Assembly (NCBI GenBank): GCA_045598045.1
Contig: JAZLLG010000063.1
Coordinates: 1-28,130 of the forward strand
Direction: 5' to 3'
Origin: RGIG3528 sp045598045
Lineage (GTDB): Bacteria; Bacillota; Clostridia; Lachnospirales; Lachnospiraceae
Length of the DNA: 28,130 bases
Translations under genes and position numbers: made by a program
In this document: piece after piece, positions 14,970 through 23,558 of the stretch
Layout of the letters: each line of letters opens with the position of its first letter
Numbering within the stretch: the stretch's first letter is position 1
The notes under the pieces: model-generated
Seen by the model: the letters and a program-made list of their open reading frames with translations, nothing else
Database searches by the model: none
What the model was told of the DNA's origin: nothing

Positions 14970-16131
14970 TTTCACCTGCTTTTTTAAGAGCAAGCTTTGT
15001 GATTACGGGGCCTGTGAGTTCGTAAATAACAGTGCCGCAAAGGATGATTGTACGAATCTGCGGGCCGTACTGAGGCACAACTGACATCGCTGTTGTCGCA
15101 AGACCGATGGCAACACCTGCCTGTGGTGTAAGCGTTAAGCCGAGGAACTTCGTAACAACCTTCGGGGCTTTTGAAAGACGTGCTCCGAAAGCGGCGCCTA
15201 AAAGCTTTCCGATAACACGGCCTACAATGTATATGGCTCCGATGACTCCAACCTTCGGAAGAATGCTTACGTCAAGTGCTGCACCCGACAGGAAGAAAAA
15301 GAGCATAAATATGGGCGGTGTAATGCGGTCGGTGAGTTCGAAAACCTTGTCGGACTCTGCGGAAGTGTTGGCATAAATGGCACCCATCGCCATACATACC
15401 AGCAGTGAGGAAAGCCCGAGCATATCGCCGATGCCTATGCAGGCAAAGGTGATGGCAATGGCAGCCGACAGCCTGTTTCCGCGGCCCGTGAACCACTTCG
15501 TGAGAAGTCTGAGGATGAAACCGAGCACAGCACCGATGATAAGGGCTGCCGCAATTTCATAAAGTGGTTTAAGTATTGTCATTAAAAGCGAACCGGAATT
15601 GTCGGATTCGATTGTTTTTGCGATTGCAACGGAAATGCTGAAACACATAAGCGCCGTAGCGTCATCCAAAGCAACAACCGGGAGAAGTGTGTCCGTAACG
15701 GGTCCTTTGGCTTTATACTGCTTTACAACCATAAGCGTTGCGGCGGGAGCGGTTGCCGCAGCAATGGCTCCGAGACAAAGAGAAAACGGAACATCATGGC
15801 CGGTGGCAATGAGAAGCAGGTCTACGACAAGTACAGCGAACACCGATTCGAATATAGCAATGATAACGGGGCTCTTTCCGACTTTCTTTAAGTAGGAAAT
15901 TTTAAACTCCGAACCGATTGAAAAGGCTATGAAGCCAAGAGCTACTTCCGGGATGATGGAGAGACGGTCAATAACATCTCCCGGAAAAACCTTAAGGCAA
16001 TAAGGCCCGAATATCAGTCCGACGATGAGATAGCCGGTAACGTTTGGTAGTTTAACGATTTTCATCAGCTTGCTTATTAAGAGAGAGAGAATAACAGCAA
16101 GCGCAAGATACGCGAGAATGTTTATTTCCAT
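14959..16131 (-). CDS. CPA2-family cation/proton antiporter (NapA/KefB-like)
   Basis: This 390-residue integral membrane antiporter has about 12-13 helices and no cytosolic Trk-N domain. The ion-binding pair is D156-D157 in PVVALDDATALMCF, preceded by AATAPAATLMVVKQYKAKGP split over helices 4-5. Two adjacent aspartates mark electrogenic CPA2 exchangers such as NapA. PNVTGYLIVGLIFGP (29-43) is a typical first-repeat signature. The substrate, Na+ or K+, cannot be told from sequence. It lies 11 bp downstream of a PII-like gene on the same strand, which suggests nucleotide-dependent control of transport. Its 3' end overlaps rsmH by 11 bp. Confidence 0.92.
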   Translation of the reverse strand: MEINILAYLALAVILSLLISKLMKIVKLPNVTGYLIVGLIFGPYCLKVFPGDVIDRLSIIPEVALGFIAFSIGSEFKISYLKKVGKSPVIIAIFESVFAVLVVDLLLIATGHDVPFSLCLGAIAAATAPAATLMVVKQYKAKGPVTDTLLPVVALDDATALMCFSISVAIAKTIESDNSGSLLMTILKPLYEIAAALIIGAVLGFILRLLTKWFTGRGNRLSAAIAITFACIGIGDMLGLSSLLVCMAMGAIYANTSAESDKVFELTDRITPPIFMLFFFLSGAALDVSILPKVGVIGAIYIVGRVIGKLLGAAFGARLSKAPKVVTKFLGLTLTPQAGVAIGLATTAMSVVPQYGPQIRTIILCGTVIYELTGPVITKLALKKAGEITA

Positions 16132-16142
16132 TGATCTGCCTT

Positions 16143-16478
16143 CTATTCTTCAAAACCCGAAACATAGGTGAGCGGAATGACGAACATAATTCCGGAGTTC
16201 GGTTCCTTGAGGTTTACGGTTTTTTTGATTGTGTTTCTGAGGGTGACAACCTGTTCATCCTGAACAACAAAAAGCGCAACTTTACAGCTTTCCTTTTCTT
16301 CGTCCTTCAGGACACGTCTGAGCATACCGAACATGGGAATATCTTCCATGTTTACCAGTTCTTCGCCCATGCCCTTACCGTCAAGAATAGTTCCGCCTTT
16401 GACGCCTTCTTCGGCAAGATTTTTAAGAATCTCGTCCAGGAGGCTTTCTTTTTTCAGTATTAATGTTAAGAGTTGCAT
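16143..16478 (-). CDS. PII-like signalling protein paired with the antiporter
   Basis: This 111-residue protein matches PII proteins in length (about 112) and layout. A ferredoxin-like first half (MQLLTLILKKESLLDEILKN) leads to GGTILDGKGMG (28-38), resembling the PII nucleotide-binding strand with Thr near 29 and Gly at 35/37. Next comes a T-loop-like polar segment (about 38-62), then KVALFVVQDEQ, and finally SGIMFVIPLTYVSGF, resembling the GKIFVIPV strand of PII. The B-loop is short and lacks the usual basic residues, and no uridylylated Tyr51-type motif is seen. AAAGGAG precedes the ATG. It is the first gene of a two-gene operon with the antiporter, which is the expected partner. A cytoplasmic trimer sensing an adenine nucleotide is inferred. 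Confidence 0.78.
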   Translation of the reverse strand: MQLLTLILKKESLLDEILKNLAEEGVKGGTILDGKGMGEELVNMEDIPMFGMLRRVLKDEEKESCKVALFVVQDEQVVTLRNTIKKTVNLKEPNSGIMFVIPLTYVSGFEE

Positions 16479-16511
16479 GGTTTCTCCTTTCTTATCTCAA
16501 ATACAGACAAC

Positions 16512-16539
16512 AGTATATTCTCAAATCCGAAAAATTCAA
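16512..16539 (-). promoter_or_regulatory. Promoter of the PII-like/antiporter operon
   Basis: On the minus strand, TTGAAT (16534-16539), a 16-bp spacer and TATACT (16512-16517) lie about 35 bp ahead of the start at 16478. Confidence 0.65.
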
Positions 16540-16700
16540 GTTAAGTTTCAAAAAAACAATCATTGAGAAATGAATAACATACATTATCTATTTATGAATA
16601 GTTTATCGATTTACCAAAATGTTATACTAGAAGGGTACAAAGACAGTCAAATGTCTTGAAAAATGAGAGAGTGGTTTATTATGGGAAAGGAAGGTATTTT

Positions 16701-18293
16701 ATGGGATTAATGGAAAGACCTGTCGTTAACGCACTTGCGGACGGCGGAAAGTATTGGGAGCACACATATGACAAATTTTTCCTGAAGGCATATGTTCCCG
16801 CAAACAACATTGACGGCCAGTTTAACAATTACACATTCAGAGCACCTCTTCTGCTCATTTTTGAGGAAAAGAAGCAGAGCGTCGAAGAGGCTGTTGCTTT
16901 TGCAAAAGCAAGCGGACTTGCTGATATTGCGGCAGCGGTTGATTCAAGCGTTCTCTTTGTTTATCCCACATGTGAAGGCGGTTGGAAGAATGCTACCGTT
17001 GAGCTTTATCAGGAACTTATTTCCGAAGTTAAGATGAATCCGAACTACAAGGACGGCATCGCTGAATATACAGACCTCTTCGGTCGTAAGTTTATGGGAT
17101 ATTTCATTCGCGGAGCCATTTTCAGAGCAGACATTTACAGCTTCGGTGAGTCTGCCGACTACGTTGCAAAGAATCTTCTTAAGACCGTAAACGGTGAATA
17201 TCTCTGGGGCCCCGGTGAAATTACGCCGGCTATGTGCTCCATGCAGGGGCTCTCGGTTGTTCCAAAGCCGGAACGTACTGATATCGGCATTTTAAGTGTT
17301 GGTAACTCCGCTGAGGTGAACGAGGCATTAAAGGGCTGCACAAATCTTCTTGTTAAGTCTGAAGCGGACTACAAAGCTGATTTCAAGGGCTTTGTACGCA
17401 AGTTCAAAATGTGGTGCGGCAACATGGAATTCGAGCCTGATTTCGAAGCTCTTAACATGACAGAGGAACCCGGCATTGCTGTCGTAAAGACTTCCGCAGA
17501 CAACTTCGGAGAGTTTAAGGGCACTGAAAATCATAAGGTCGGCTATTTCGCATACTACAACAATGACACCTTTGACAACGGACCGGCTCCTCTTCTTATA
17601 GGTTTCCACGGAGCAGGAGATTCTTCAATGTTCCTTTCGTTCGTTTCCGGATGGTGGGAGGTTTGTCATAAATACGGATTCCTTTACGTTTCCGTTGACA
17701 ATCACTTCAACGTTCCCGCAGAAGAAGCTATCGGAGTTATCGAAGAGCTTAAGAAACGTTACAACATCGATGAGCATCGTATATACGCTGCAGGCTTCTC
17801 TATGGGCAGCGGTAAAACATGGAATCTTTTCGAACAGTATCCGAACGTTTTTGCAGGTGTTGCTCCCGCAAGCGCTCTGTTTGGTATGAAGAATCCTTTC
17901 GGTCCCGATCTCGGTGACAGGCTTAATACAACGGTTTCACTTCCCATTTTCTATTCGGGCGGCGAACTGTCACATCTTCCGGAGCTTCCTTTCCAGTCTG
18001 AACAGGGACTTGAAAGAATCCAGTATCTTGCAAAGGTCAACAAGCTTAAGGACAAATTTGACATAAGCTTTGCTGATAAAGACAAGTGGGAAGACCCTGT
18101 CATGGGTATGCCCGGCGAGCGTGTCGAGAAGCTTCATGACGACGCAAGAGGAAGTGTTCTTACCATCCACTATTATGACAGTGAGGACGGAGTATGCCGC
18201 ACGGCTCTTGCAAGCGTAGACAATCAGGTGCATGAGTACAGACATCATACAGCCGATCAGGCATGGCAGTTTATTTCAAAATTCACAAGATAG
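16701..18293 (+). CDS. Intracellular alpha/beta-hydrolase, PHB-depolymerase-like esterase with long N-terminal domain
   Basis: This protein of about 530 residues has a C-terminal alpha/beta-hydrolase domain from about 295. The oxyanion region is GFHGAG (301-306), the nucleophile elbow GFSMGS with S367, and a probable catalytic His is in VHEYRHH (511-516). The closest recognisable group is the polyhydroxybutyrate-depolymerase/feruloyl-esterase-like esterases. The first 280 or so residues form an uncharacterised domain. There is no signal peptide, so it acts in the cytoplasm, perhaps deacylating imported oligosaccharides. The ATG at 16701 has GGAAGG 6 bp upstream and is preferred over an in-frame TTG at 16656, which has no ribosome site. 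TATACT at 16623-16628 is a likely -10 box without a clear -35. A strong terminator follows at 18299. Confidence 0.78.
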   Translation: MGLMERPVVNALADGGKYWEHTYDKFFLKAYVPANNIDGQFNNYTFRAPLLLIFEEKKQSVEEAVAFAKASGLADIAAAVDSSVLFVYPTCEGGWKNATVELYQELISEVKMNPNYKDGIAEYTDLFGRKFMGYFIRGAIFRADIYSFGESADYVAKNLLKTVNGEYLWGPGEITPAMCSMQGLSVVPKPERTDIGILSVGNSAEVNEALKGCTNLLVKSEADYKADFKGFVRKFKMWCGNMEFEPDFEALNMTEEPGIAVVKTSADNFGEFKGTENHKVGYFAYYNNDTFDNGPAPLLIGFHGAGDSSMFLSFVSGWWEVCHKYGFLYVSVDNHFNVPAEEAIGVIEELKKRYNIDEHRIYAAGFSMGSGKTWNLFEQYPNVFAGVAPASALFGMKNPFGPDLGDRLNTTVSLPIFYSGGELSHLPELPFQSEQGLERIQYLAKVNKLKDKFDISFADKDKWEDPVMGMPGERVEKLHDDARGSVLTIHYYDSEDGVCRTALASVDNQVHEYRHHTADQAWQFISKFTR

Positions 18294-18298
18294 TTTTT

Positions 18299-18327
18299 AA
18301 AGGGTAGGTTATTAACCTGCCCTTTTT
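18299..18327 (+). terminator. Rho-independent terminator after the esterase gene
   Basis: AAAGGGTAGGTTA pairs with TAACCTGCCCTTT (one G-T wobble) and is followed by TTT, 5 bp beyond the esterase stop. Confidence 0.85.
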
Positions 18328-18497
18328 AGTTGAAAACATTATAGTAATGTTACGGAATTATTCTGTTTCTTAACGCTTTCTAAGCTTTGTTAAGCTTTTC
18401 TTAAATAGTTGAAAGGGGTCTGTTATTGCGGTTTGTTATGTGCTATTCTGTACAAGCAGTCAGATGGTATGAGGCAACTTATATACAGGAGAAGCAT

Positions 18498-20222
18498 ATG
18501 GAAAATTCATCGCTGAAAACTAGAAAACTTGGTATTTCGTTCAAGATGGTTCTTTGCATGATTATTGCTACCATCGTTACCGGCATAATAATCGTAGTGC
18601 AGGTAATCAATTTATCCACGGAAATTCTCACTAACACTTATAAGGATGAGGCGCTCAGCATAGCCAAAATAGTTGCGGACAACGTAGACGGCGATGCATT
18701 TGACAGAGCTATTCAGAACGGTCCCGGAGAGGACTTTGACAAGGTTCACGCGCAGTTGTCAACCTTCCTTAAGGGCGAGGTTATCAAATATGTTTATACA
18801 TGCGCAGTCGATGAAAAAGGAAAATACCACTACGTGGTTGATTCGGATCCGAATAAGCCGGCAGACTGGTGGGATATGATGGATGACCAGCCGGAAATCA
18901 AATCGGCGCTCGGCGGCGTTTCCGCTGTAACGGAAGAACCTGTTGAAGATGATTGGGGACTTGCTTACAATGCATTTGCTCCTGTGTGGAATTCAAAGGG
19001 AAAAATCATCGGCGTTGTCGGTGTTGATGTAGATGCGCATATGGTTGACAAGCAGTCGCATCGAATGATTAACTGCTTCCTCGTTGCCATTTTGGTTTGC
19101 ATCGGTTTTGCATGTGTTGCAGGTGTATTTATTTTCATCAAACAGTCAAAAGAGTTCTCGGCACTTAACAATGCGGTTCTCAGCGTAGCTTCGGCAGACG
19201 GTGACCTTACTCAGAGACTTGACGTAAAATCCGGCGATGAACTGGAAGTTATCGCAAACAATCTTAACAAGCTTCTTGAGAAAACTCAGATAACAATCAG
19301 AGACGTCAAAGACGGTAACGGAAGTTTCGGAAACATTATCCAGAATATCAACAGTGATATGCACACTTCCAGAGAAAGTGTTTCGGCCACAAATACAAGC
19401 CTTGAGAACATCTCGGCCAACATCGAAGAGATTGCTGCAAATATCGAGCTATCAAGTGCGGATGCAGATTCCATTTACGGAACATCCGAAATGGTTCGCA
19501 ATATCGTTTCGCAGAATACAAAAGCCGTTGAAGAAATCAGCGGTGAATCACAGAAGCTTTATATTTCGACAAAGAGATCCACTGAAGACGCAAACAGACA
19601 TCTCAGAGAAATCCGTGAGCAGATGGAAGAAGAGAAAGAGAAGGCTCAGGCAGTTGATAAGATTGCACAGCTTTCGGACGCTATCCTTCGTATTGCAAAG
19701 CAGACAAATCTCCTTTCGCTCAATGCTTCCATTGAGGCAGCACGTGCAGGTGATGCAGGACGTGGCTTTGCGGTTGTAGCAACAGAAATCAATGGTCTTG
19801 CGGAAAGCTCAAGTAAAGCAGCAACCGAAATCCAGCAGGTATCTAAGGCTGTAAACGATGCAATCAACGGTTTCCTCGGTATCACCGATACAATGATGAA
19901 ACTTATCGATGACATGGTTGAGAAGGACTATACAACCTTTGAGGATACATCAAAGAGATTCAAGGAAAGTACAGTCGGCATCAAGAATGACATGATCGAG
20001 CTTGATAAGATGATGAAAAACTACTTCGCATCCATCGAATCCATCAGCAGTTCCATCCGACAGATTGCGGCTGCTTCCGAACACAATGCGAAGGAAGTTG
20101 TTGAAGTTTCACAGAACATCAACTCTCTCGAAAGTGCTCTCGGCCAGACAGTTGATGCAACCGACGGTGCAATGGATACAATGAAGGCAATTAACAAGAA
20201 CCTTAATACATACACTGTATAA
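18498..20222 (+). CDS. Methyl-accepting chemotaxis protein (transmembrane chemoreceptor)
   Basis: This chemoreceptor of 574 residues has a first membrane helix at about 15-37, then an extracellular Cache-like sensor to about 188 that ends WGLAYNAFAPVWNSKGKIIG before VVGVDVDA. The second helix is at about 190-214, followed by a HAMP linker (about 215-270). The long cytoplasmic coiled coil has its signalling hairpin around 402-425 (QTNLLSLNASIEAARAGDAG). No CheR-binding pentapeptide ends the protein. The ATG at 18498 follows CAGGAGAAGC. An upstream in-frame TTG at 18426 would add 24 residues without a ribosome site. No other chemotaxis gene is nearby, and no clear promoter was found. The ligand is unknown. 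Confidence 0.92.
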   Translation: MENSSLKTRKLGISFKMVLCMIIATIVTGIIIVVQVINLSTEILTNTYKDEALSIAKIVADNVDGDAFDRAIQNGPGEDFDKVHAQLSTFLKGEVIKYVYTCAVDEKGKYHYVVDSDPNKPADWWDMMDDQPEIKSALGGVSAVTEEPVEDDWGLAYNAFAPVWNSKGKIIGVVGVDVDAHMVDKQSHRMINCFLVAILVCIGFACVAGVFIFIKQSKEFSALNNAVLSVASADGDLTQRLDVKSGDELEVIANNLNKLLEKTQITIRDVKDGNGSFGNIIQNINSDMHTSRESVSATNTSLENISANIEEIAANIELSSADADSIYGTSEMVRNIVSQNTKAVEEISGESQKLYISTKRSTEDANRHLREIREQMEEEKEKAQAVDKIAQLSDAILRIAKQTNLLSLNASIEAARAGDAGRGFAVVATEINGLAESSSKAATEIQQVSKAVNDAINGFLGITDTMMKLIDDMVEKDYTTFEDTSKRFKESTVGIKNDMIELDKMMKNYFASIESISSSIRQIAAASEHNAKEVVEVSQNINSLESALGQTVDATDGAMDTMKAINKNLNTYTV

Positions 20223-20237
20223 ACTTAGGTAAAACCA

Positions 20238-20267
20238 GGAGCTCGTATAAAAAACGGGCTCCCTTTT
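20238..20267 (+). terminator. Rho-independent terminator after the chemoreceptor gene
   Basis: GGAGCTCG (20238-20245) pairs with CGGGCTCC (20255-20262, one wobble) and is followed by CTTTTT, 16 bp after the stop. Confidence 0.8.
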
Positions 20268-20281
20268 TGTGAGAATAGAGT

Positions 20282-20310
20282 TTGACACTTTGATGCAATA
20301 TGTTCATAAT
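20282..20310 (+). promoter_or_regulatory. Promoter of the Gfo/Idh/MocA gene
   Basis: TTGACA (20282-20287), a 17-bp spacer and CATAAT (20305-20310) place the transcript start near 20317. That rules out the in-frame GTG at 20269 and supports the ATG at 20365. Confidence 0.75.
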
Positions 20311-20364
20311 GAGATTATAAAAGGACCTGCTGAAAATAAGGCGGGGACTTATTCGGAGGAAGTT

Positions 20365-21360
20365 ATGGAAAATCAGGTAGTAAGATGGGCTATTATAGGG
20401 CTTGGCGGCATTGCAAGGTGTTTTGCCAAGGCAGTTCTTGCGACAGACAATGCCGCACTTTATGGGGTTGCTTCAAGAAAGCTTGAAAAAGCCGAACAGT
20501 TTAAAGAAGAGTTTGGCGCTGTAAAAGCATACGGCTCGTATGCCGATGCTTTCGAGGACCCGAACGTTGATGCTGTTTACATAGCAACGCCTCACCCCTT
20601 CCACCGGGACCTTTCGATAATGGCCATGCGTGCAGGCAAAGCGGTGCTCTGCGAAAAGCCTGCCACCATGAATACCGTTGAAATGGAAGAAGTTCTGAAG
20701 GTTCGGGAGGAAACGGGTGCGTTTTTTATGGAGGCAATGTGGATGCGTTTCCAGCCGGCTTACAGGCGGGTTATGCAGCTTGTCGCCGAGGGACGTATCG
20801 GATATCTTATGAATGTTTATGCCGACATATGCTGCAAGAATGAGAATTTTGCCGGCTCCAGAATGTACGAAAAGGCCTTGGGAGGCGGAGCATGCCTTGA
20901 CCTTGGAATTTATATGCTGACATTTGCTCTTGGGGCTTATTCGGCAGCAACAGGAGATGCTTTTTCAAAGTGTGTTCCTGACAAATACCAGTCGATAATC
21001 CGTAAAACGACAACGGATGTTGACGGTTTTGACAGTGTCATTATGAGTTATAAGGATATGATTTCCGTGCTTACGGCTTCCATTGATGCCGGCTGCAACG
21101 AAGAGACACGTACCGCGAAGCTTCTTGGCACCGAAGGTATGATTGAGCTCAGAGGCTTCTGGTATGCCCAAGGGTTTAAAGTGTTCGATCTTGACGGTAA
21201 TGTTGTTATGGAAGAAAAACTTCCGTTCTCCGTAAACGGTTACGAGTATGAAGTGAGAGAGGTCTCAAAATGTATTCTTGAAGGAAAGCAGGAGTGTGAA
21301 GTTCACACGCATGCGGATTCACTTCTTTTGGCAAGACTTATTGACAAGTGCATATCGTAA
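20365..21360 (+). CDS. Gfo/Idh/MocA-family NAD(P)-dependent oxidoreductase
   Basis: This 331-residue sugar or cyclitol dehydrogenase-like enzyme has an N-terminal Rossmann fold with GLGGIA (12-17). The YIATPHPFH segment follows, and the family EKP motif is at 97-99 (CEKPATMNT). The C-terminal alpha/beta domain begins around 122 (FMEAMWMRFQPAY) and includes GGGACLDLGIYML. The closest subgroup by eye is trans-1,2-dihydrobenzenediol dehydrogenase-like or glucose-fructose oxidoreductase-like; the true substrate is unknown. CGGAGGAAG lies before the ATG. Downstream lies the structured spacer at 21374-21444 and then the TerD-like gene. Confidence 0.9.
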   Translation: MENQVVRWAIIGLGGIARCFAKAVLATDNAALYGVASRKLEKAEQFKEEFGAVKAYGSYADAFEDPNVDAVYIATPHPFHRDLSIMAMRAGKAVLCEKPATMNTVEMEEVLKVREETGAFFMEAMWMRFQPAYRRVMQLVAEGRIGYLMNVYADICCKNENFAGSRMYEKALGGGACLDLGIYMLTFALGAYSAATGDAFSKCVPDKYQSIIRKTTTDVDGFDSVIMSYKDMISVLTASIDAGCNEETRTAKLLGTEGMIELRGFWYAQGFKVFDLDGNVVMEEKLPFSVNGYEYEVREVSKCILEGKQECEVHTHADSLLLARLIDKCIS

Positions 21361-21373
21361 ATGGTAAAACAAC

Positions 21374-21444
21374 AAAAGCGGCAGCTAATCAGGTTTACTT
21401 CAGTAATAGACGATTGTCACCAATCTGATGATATCGCCGCTTTT
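21374..21444 (+). terminator. Structured spacer, possible terminator or multibranched RNA element
   Basis: AAAAGCGGC (21374-21382) pairs with GCCGCTTTT (21436-21444). An inner ATCAG/CTGAT pair (21388-21392, 21425-21429) encloses two small hairpins, TTAC-ttca-GTAA (21395-21406) and GAC-gatt-GTC (21409-21418). The outer stem ends in a T-run, so it could terminate the oxidoreductase transcript. The 53-nt branched loop is unusual for a simple terminator. The next gene starts 15 bp later, so it could also act in its leader. Confidence 0.5.
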
Positions 21445-21458
21445 ATTATGGGTGAAAC

Positions 21459-23516
21459 ATGAAAGATACATATAAAGAATTTTTATTTTCAAAGAGAATA
21501 CTTGTAAATGACTATGAGGTTGCAGGCGATAATGCTTTCGCAGCCCTTTATTCCTTCGGAAAATTATTCGGAGTTAACATAACCGAGGGGCGTGAACTGG
21601 CAGATGAGCGTATGATTCCGTTTATGGAAAAACAGTTTGGTATCGAAGTACCGGAACCTTTTTACAGAGGCTTCCCCCAAAGCGTACAGGCATTGTCTCC
21701 GGATGCCGTCCTTTTCGACAGAATAGTGCATTACACAAAAACCTACGGCTTTGGTATGTTTGACGACCCCGGCCATTCTATGATGGAGAATTTTCTTGGA
21801 AGAACCGCTTTCGAAGAAAATGTGTTTATAAAGGATTTTGTCATTATCACGGAAAAAGAAGCTGAAAAGGCTCTTTCGGAGGCTGTGAGCAATCTTTTCA
21901 AAGGGACACGTCCGCTTAACGAAAGCAGATTACAGATGGTGGAAGAGTACATCAATGATTTCGGCTATGTGCCCACATACTGCGCTTCGAAAAATCTTGC
22001 CATTAAGATTCTGCTGGATTTACGTAATAAGGAATTTGCGCATTTTCTTGTAATGTCCGACGTGATTAAGCTTGCCGAAGAGGCTGACTATAACACAAGA
22101 GTTCATTCTTCGGATTACTTTTCAAGACCGGAAAAGAAGCTTAATCTCACAAACCGTGACAGAAAGCTCATTACGGAAGTAATTAACGAGCTTTTTAAAA
22201 CCGGAAGATGTAATACTGTCGAATGCTTTGAAAAAAAAGCAAAGTGGAGCGGTCTTTTACACCACCTGCACTATAAGCCGATAAACGAAGAAGCGGAAGA
22301 GTTTGCGGGACTTATGCGCGGAAGGGAAAACCGCTCTGTTTATTCGGAATTTGAAAGGCTCATGTCGGAAGGGAAAATTGTCGAAGCGGCTGCAAGGCTT
22401 TGTGAAGGAAAAAGCTCAGGTGCGCTTCTCAGAAATCTTGAATACATTGTAAGCAGATGTGAAAAGGATGAACAGGTATGTGAAGTGCTTGAACTTATCG
22501 ACACAAACAACACGTTTATTCTTTTGCAACTTGTGCAGAAATACGGGCTTACCGAGCTTGAAAAGCAACCAAGAGATTTCAAGTTCACAAAGCACAATTT
22601 GTTGCAGGTTCATTTTGAAACCGCTGAAGAAGTTGAAAAGAGACTTTCTTTTCTTTCCGCGGAAAGACGTGCGGTCATAAAAGAATATGTGAACGAAACG
22701 TTGAAGAAAAAGCTTAAGGGCCGTCTCGGAAGAGTTTATATCGACTACGATATGAAGCTTATTGCACTTCCTCTTCAGGAAAACACCGCACAGGGCGGGC
22801 TTGGTGTGCTTCCGAAAGGTTCCAGACTTCCGATTCCTCCGGGAAAGAAAATCAGAACCTTCACATATTGGGAAAAAGTAAACGACATCGATTTGTCATG
22901 CTTCGGAATGAAAAAGGACGGATCGCATATCGAGTTTTCATGGAGAAACTTTTTAAATTCCAATTCCGGGTCCATTACATTTTCGGGAGATGAAACCTCC
23001 GGCTATAAAGGCGGTTCGGAATATTTTGACATTGTTTTGAAAAGCTTCCGCGAAGACTATCCGGACGTGGACTATATAGTTTTTTGCAATAATGTTTATT
23101 CGGCAAAGCCGTTTTCGGAGTGTGTGTGCAAGGCCGGATATATGATGAGGGACATCAATGATTCCGGGCAGGTATTTGAACCTAAGACGGTAAATTCATC
23201 CTTTACCATTAACTGCGAAAGCACATTTGCCTACCTTTTTGCATTGGATTTGAATAAACGCGAGTTTGTATGGCTTAATGTTACAAGAGCCGGTGAATTC
23301 ATAATAGCCGGAGAAACATCCATGAACTTTTTAAGGCCGTATTTTGAGGCAGTGAATGTATTGAACATGCACAGCTTCTTCAGCATGCTTGCGTTGGAAA
23401 TCGTAAGCAACCCCTCCGAGGCAGATGTTATCGTAAGCGATAAAGATATTCCGAAGGATTGCAAGGCGGAGATAATAAGGTCATGGGATTTTGAAAAGGT
23501 GACTGCACTGATGTAG
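21459..23516 (+). CDS. Long protein with C-terminal TerD-like domain
   Basis: This is a 685-residue cytoplasmic protein. Residues about 433-600 resemble a TerD (tellurite/chemical stress) domain: LPIPPGKKIRTFTYW; an acidic DIDLSCFGM with D476/D478 in the place of the TerD Ca2+-binding Asp cluster; SGDETSGYKGGSEYFDI; and DVDYIVFCNNVYSAKPFSE leading to CKAGYMMRD. The layout (long helical N-terminal region followed by a TerD-like domain) recalls MXAN_6230/SCO0854-type proteins, but no RING-type cysteine cluster is seen. The first 430 residues are alpha-helical in character, and I do not recognise a domain there. No terA, terB, terC or terZ gene is adjacent. GGGTGA precedes the ATG. No separate promoter was found, so it may depend on read-through from the oxidoreductase gene. 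Confidence 0.68.
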   Translation: MKDTYKEFLFSKRILVNDYEVAGDNAFAALYSFGKLFGVNITEGRELADERMIPFMEKQFGIEVPEPFYRGFPQSVQALSPDAVLFDRIVHYTKTYGFGMFDDPGHSMMENFLGRTAFEENVFIKDFVIITEKEAEKALSEAVSNLFKGTRPLNESRLQMVEEYINDFGYVPTYCASKNLAIKILLDLRNKEFAHFLVMSDVIKLAEEADYNTRVHSSDYFSRPEKKLNLTNRDRKLITEVINELFKTGRCNTVECFEKKAKWSGLLHHLHYKPINEEAEEFAGLMRGRENRSVYSEFERLMSEGKIVEAAARLCEGKSSGALLRNLEYIVSRCEKDEQVCEVLELIDTNNTFILLQLVQKYGLTELEKQPRDFKFTKHNLLQVHFETAEEVEKRLSFLSAERRAVIKEYVNETLKKKLKGRLGRVYIDYDMKLIALPLQENTAQGGLGVLPKGSRLPIPPGKKIRTFTYWEKVNDIDLSCFGMKKDGSHIEFSWRNFLNSNSGSITFSGDETSGYKGGSEYFDIVLKSFREDYPDVDYIVFCNNVYSAKPFSECVCKAGYMMRDINDSGQVFEPKTVNSSFTINCESTFAYLFALDLNKREFVWLNVTRAGEFIIAGETSMNFLRPYFEAVNVLNMHSFFSMLALEIVSNPSEADVIVSDKDIPKDCKAEIIRSWDFEKVTALM

Positions 23517-23558
23517 GGGTGAGAATATATTTTTACTATTTTCGTTATGCTTATTACA

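Noticed and set aside
16131..16463. 110-codon open frame opposite the PII-like gene
   Set aside because: The minus-strand reading has a strong ribosome site, operon position and PII-like motifs; this frame has none.
16656..16700. TTG start for the esterase
   Set aside because: No ribosome site precedes it and it lies in a small hairpin; the ATG at 16701 has GGAAGG at a good distance.
20269..20364. Upstream GTG start for the Gfo/Idh/MocA oxidoreductase
   Set aside because: It precedes a good promoter (20282-20310) and lacks a ribosome site; the ATG at 20365 has GGAGGAAG and gives the normal family N terminus.
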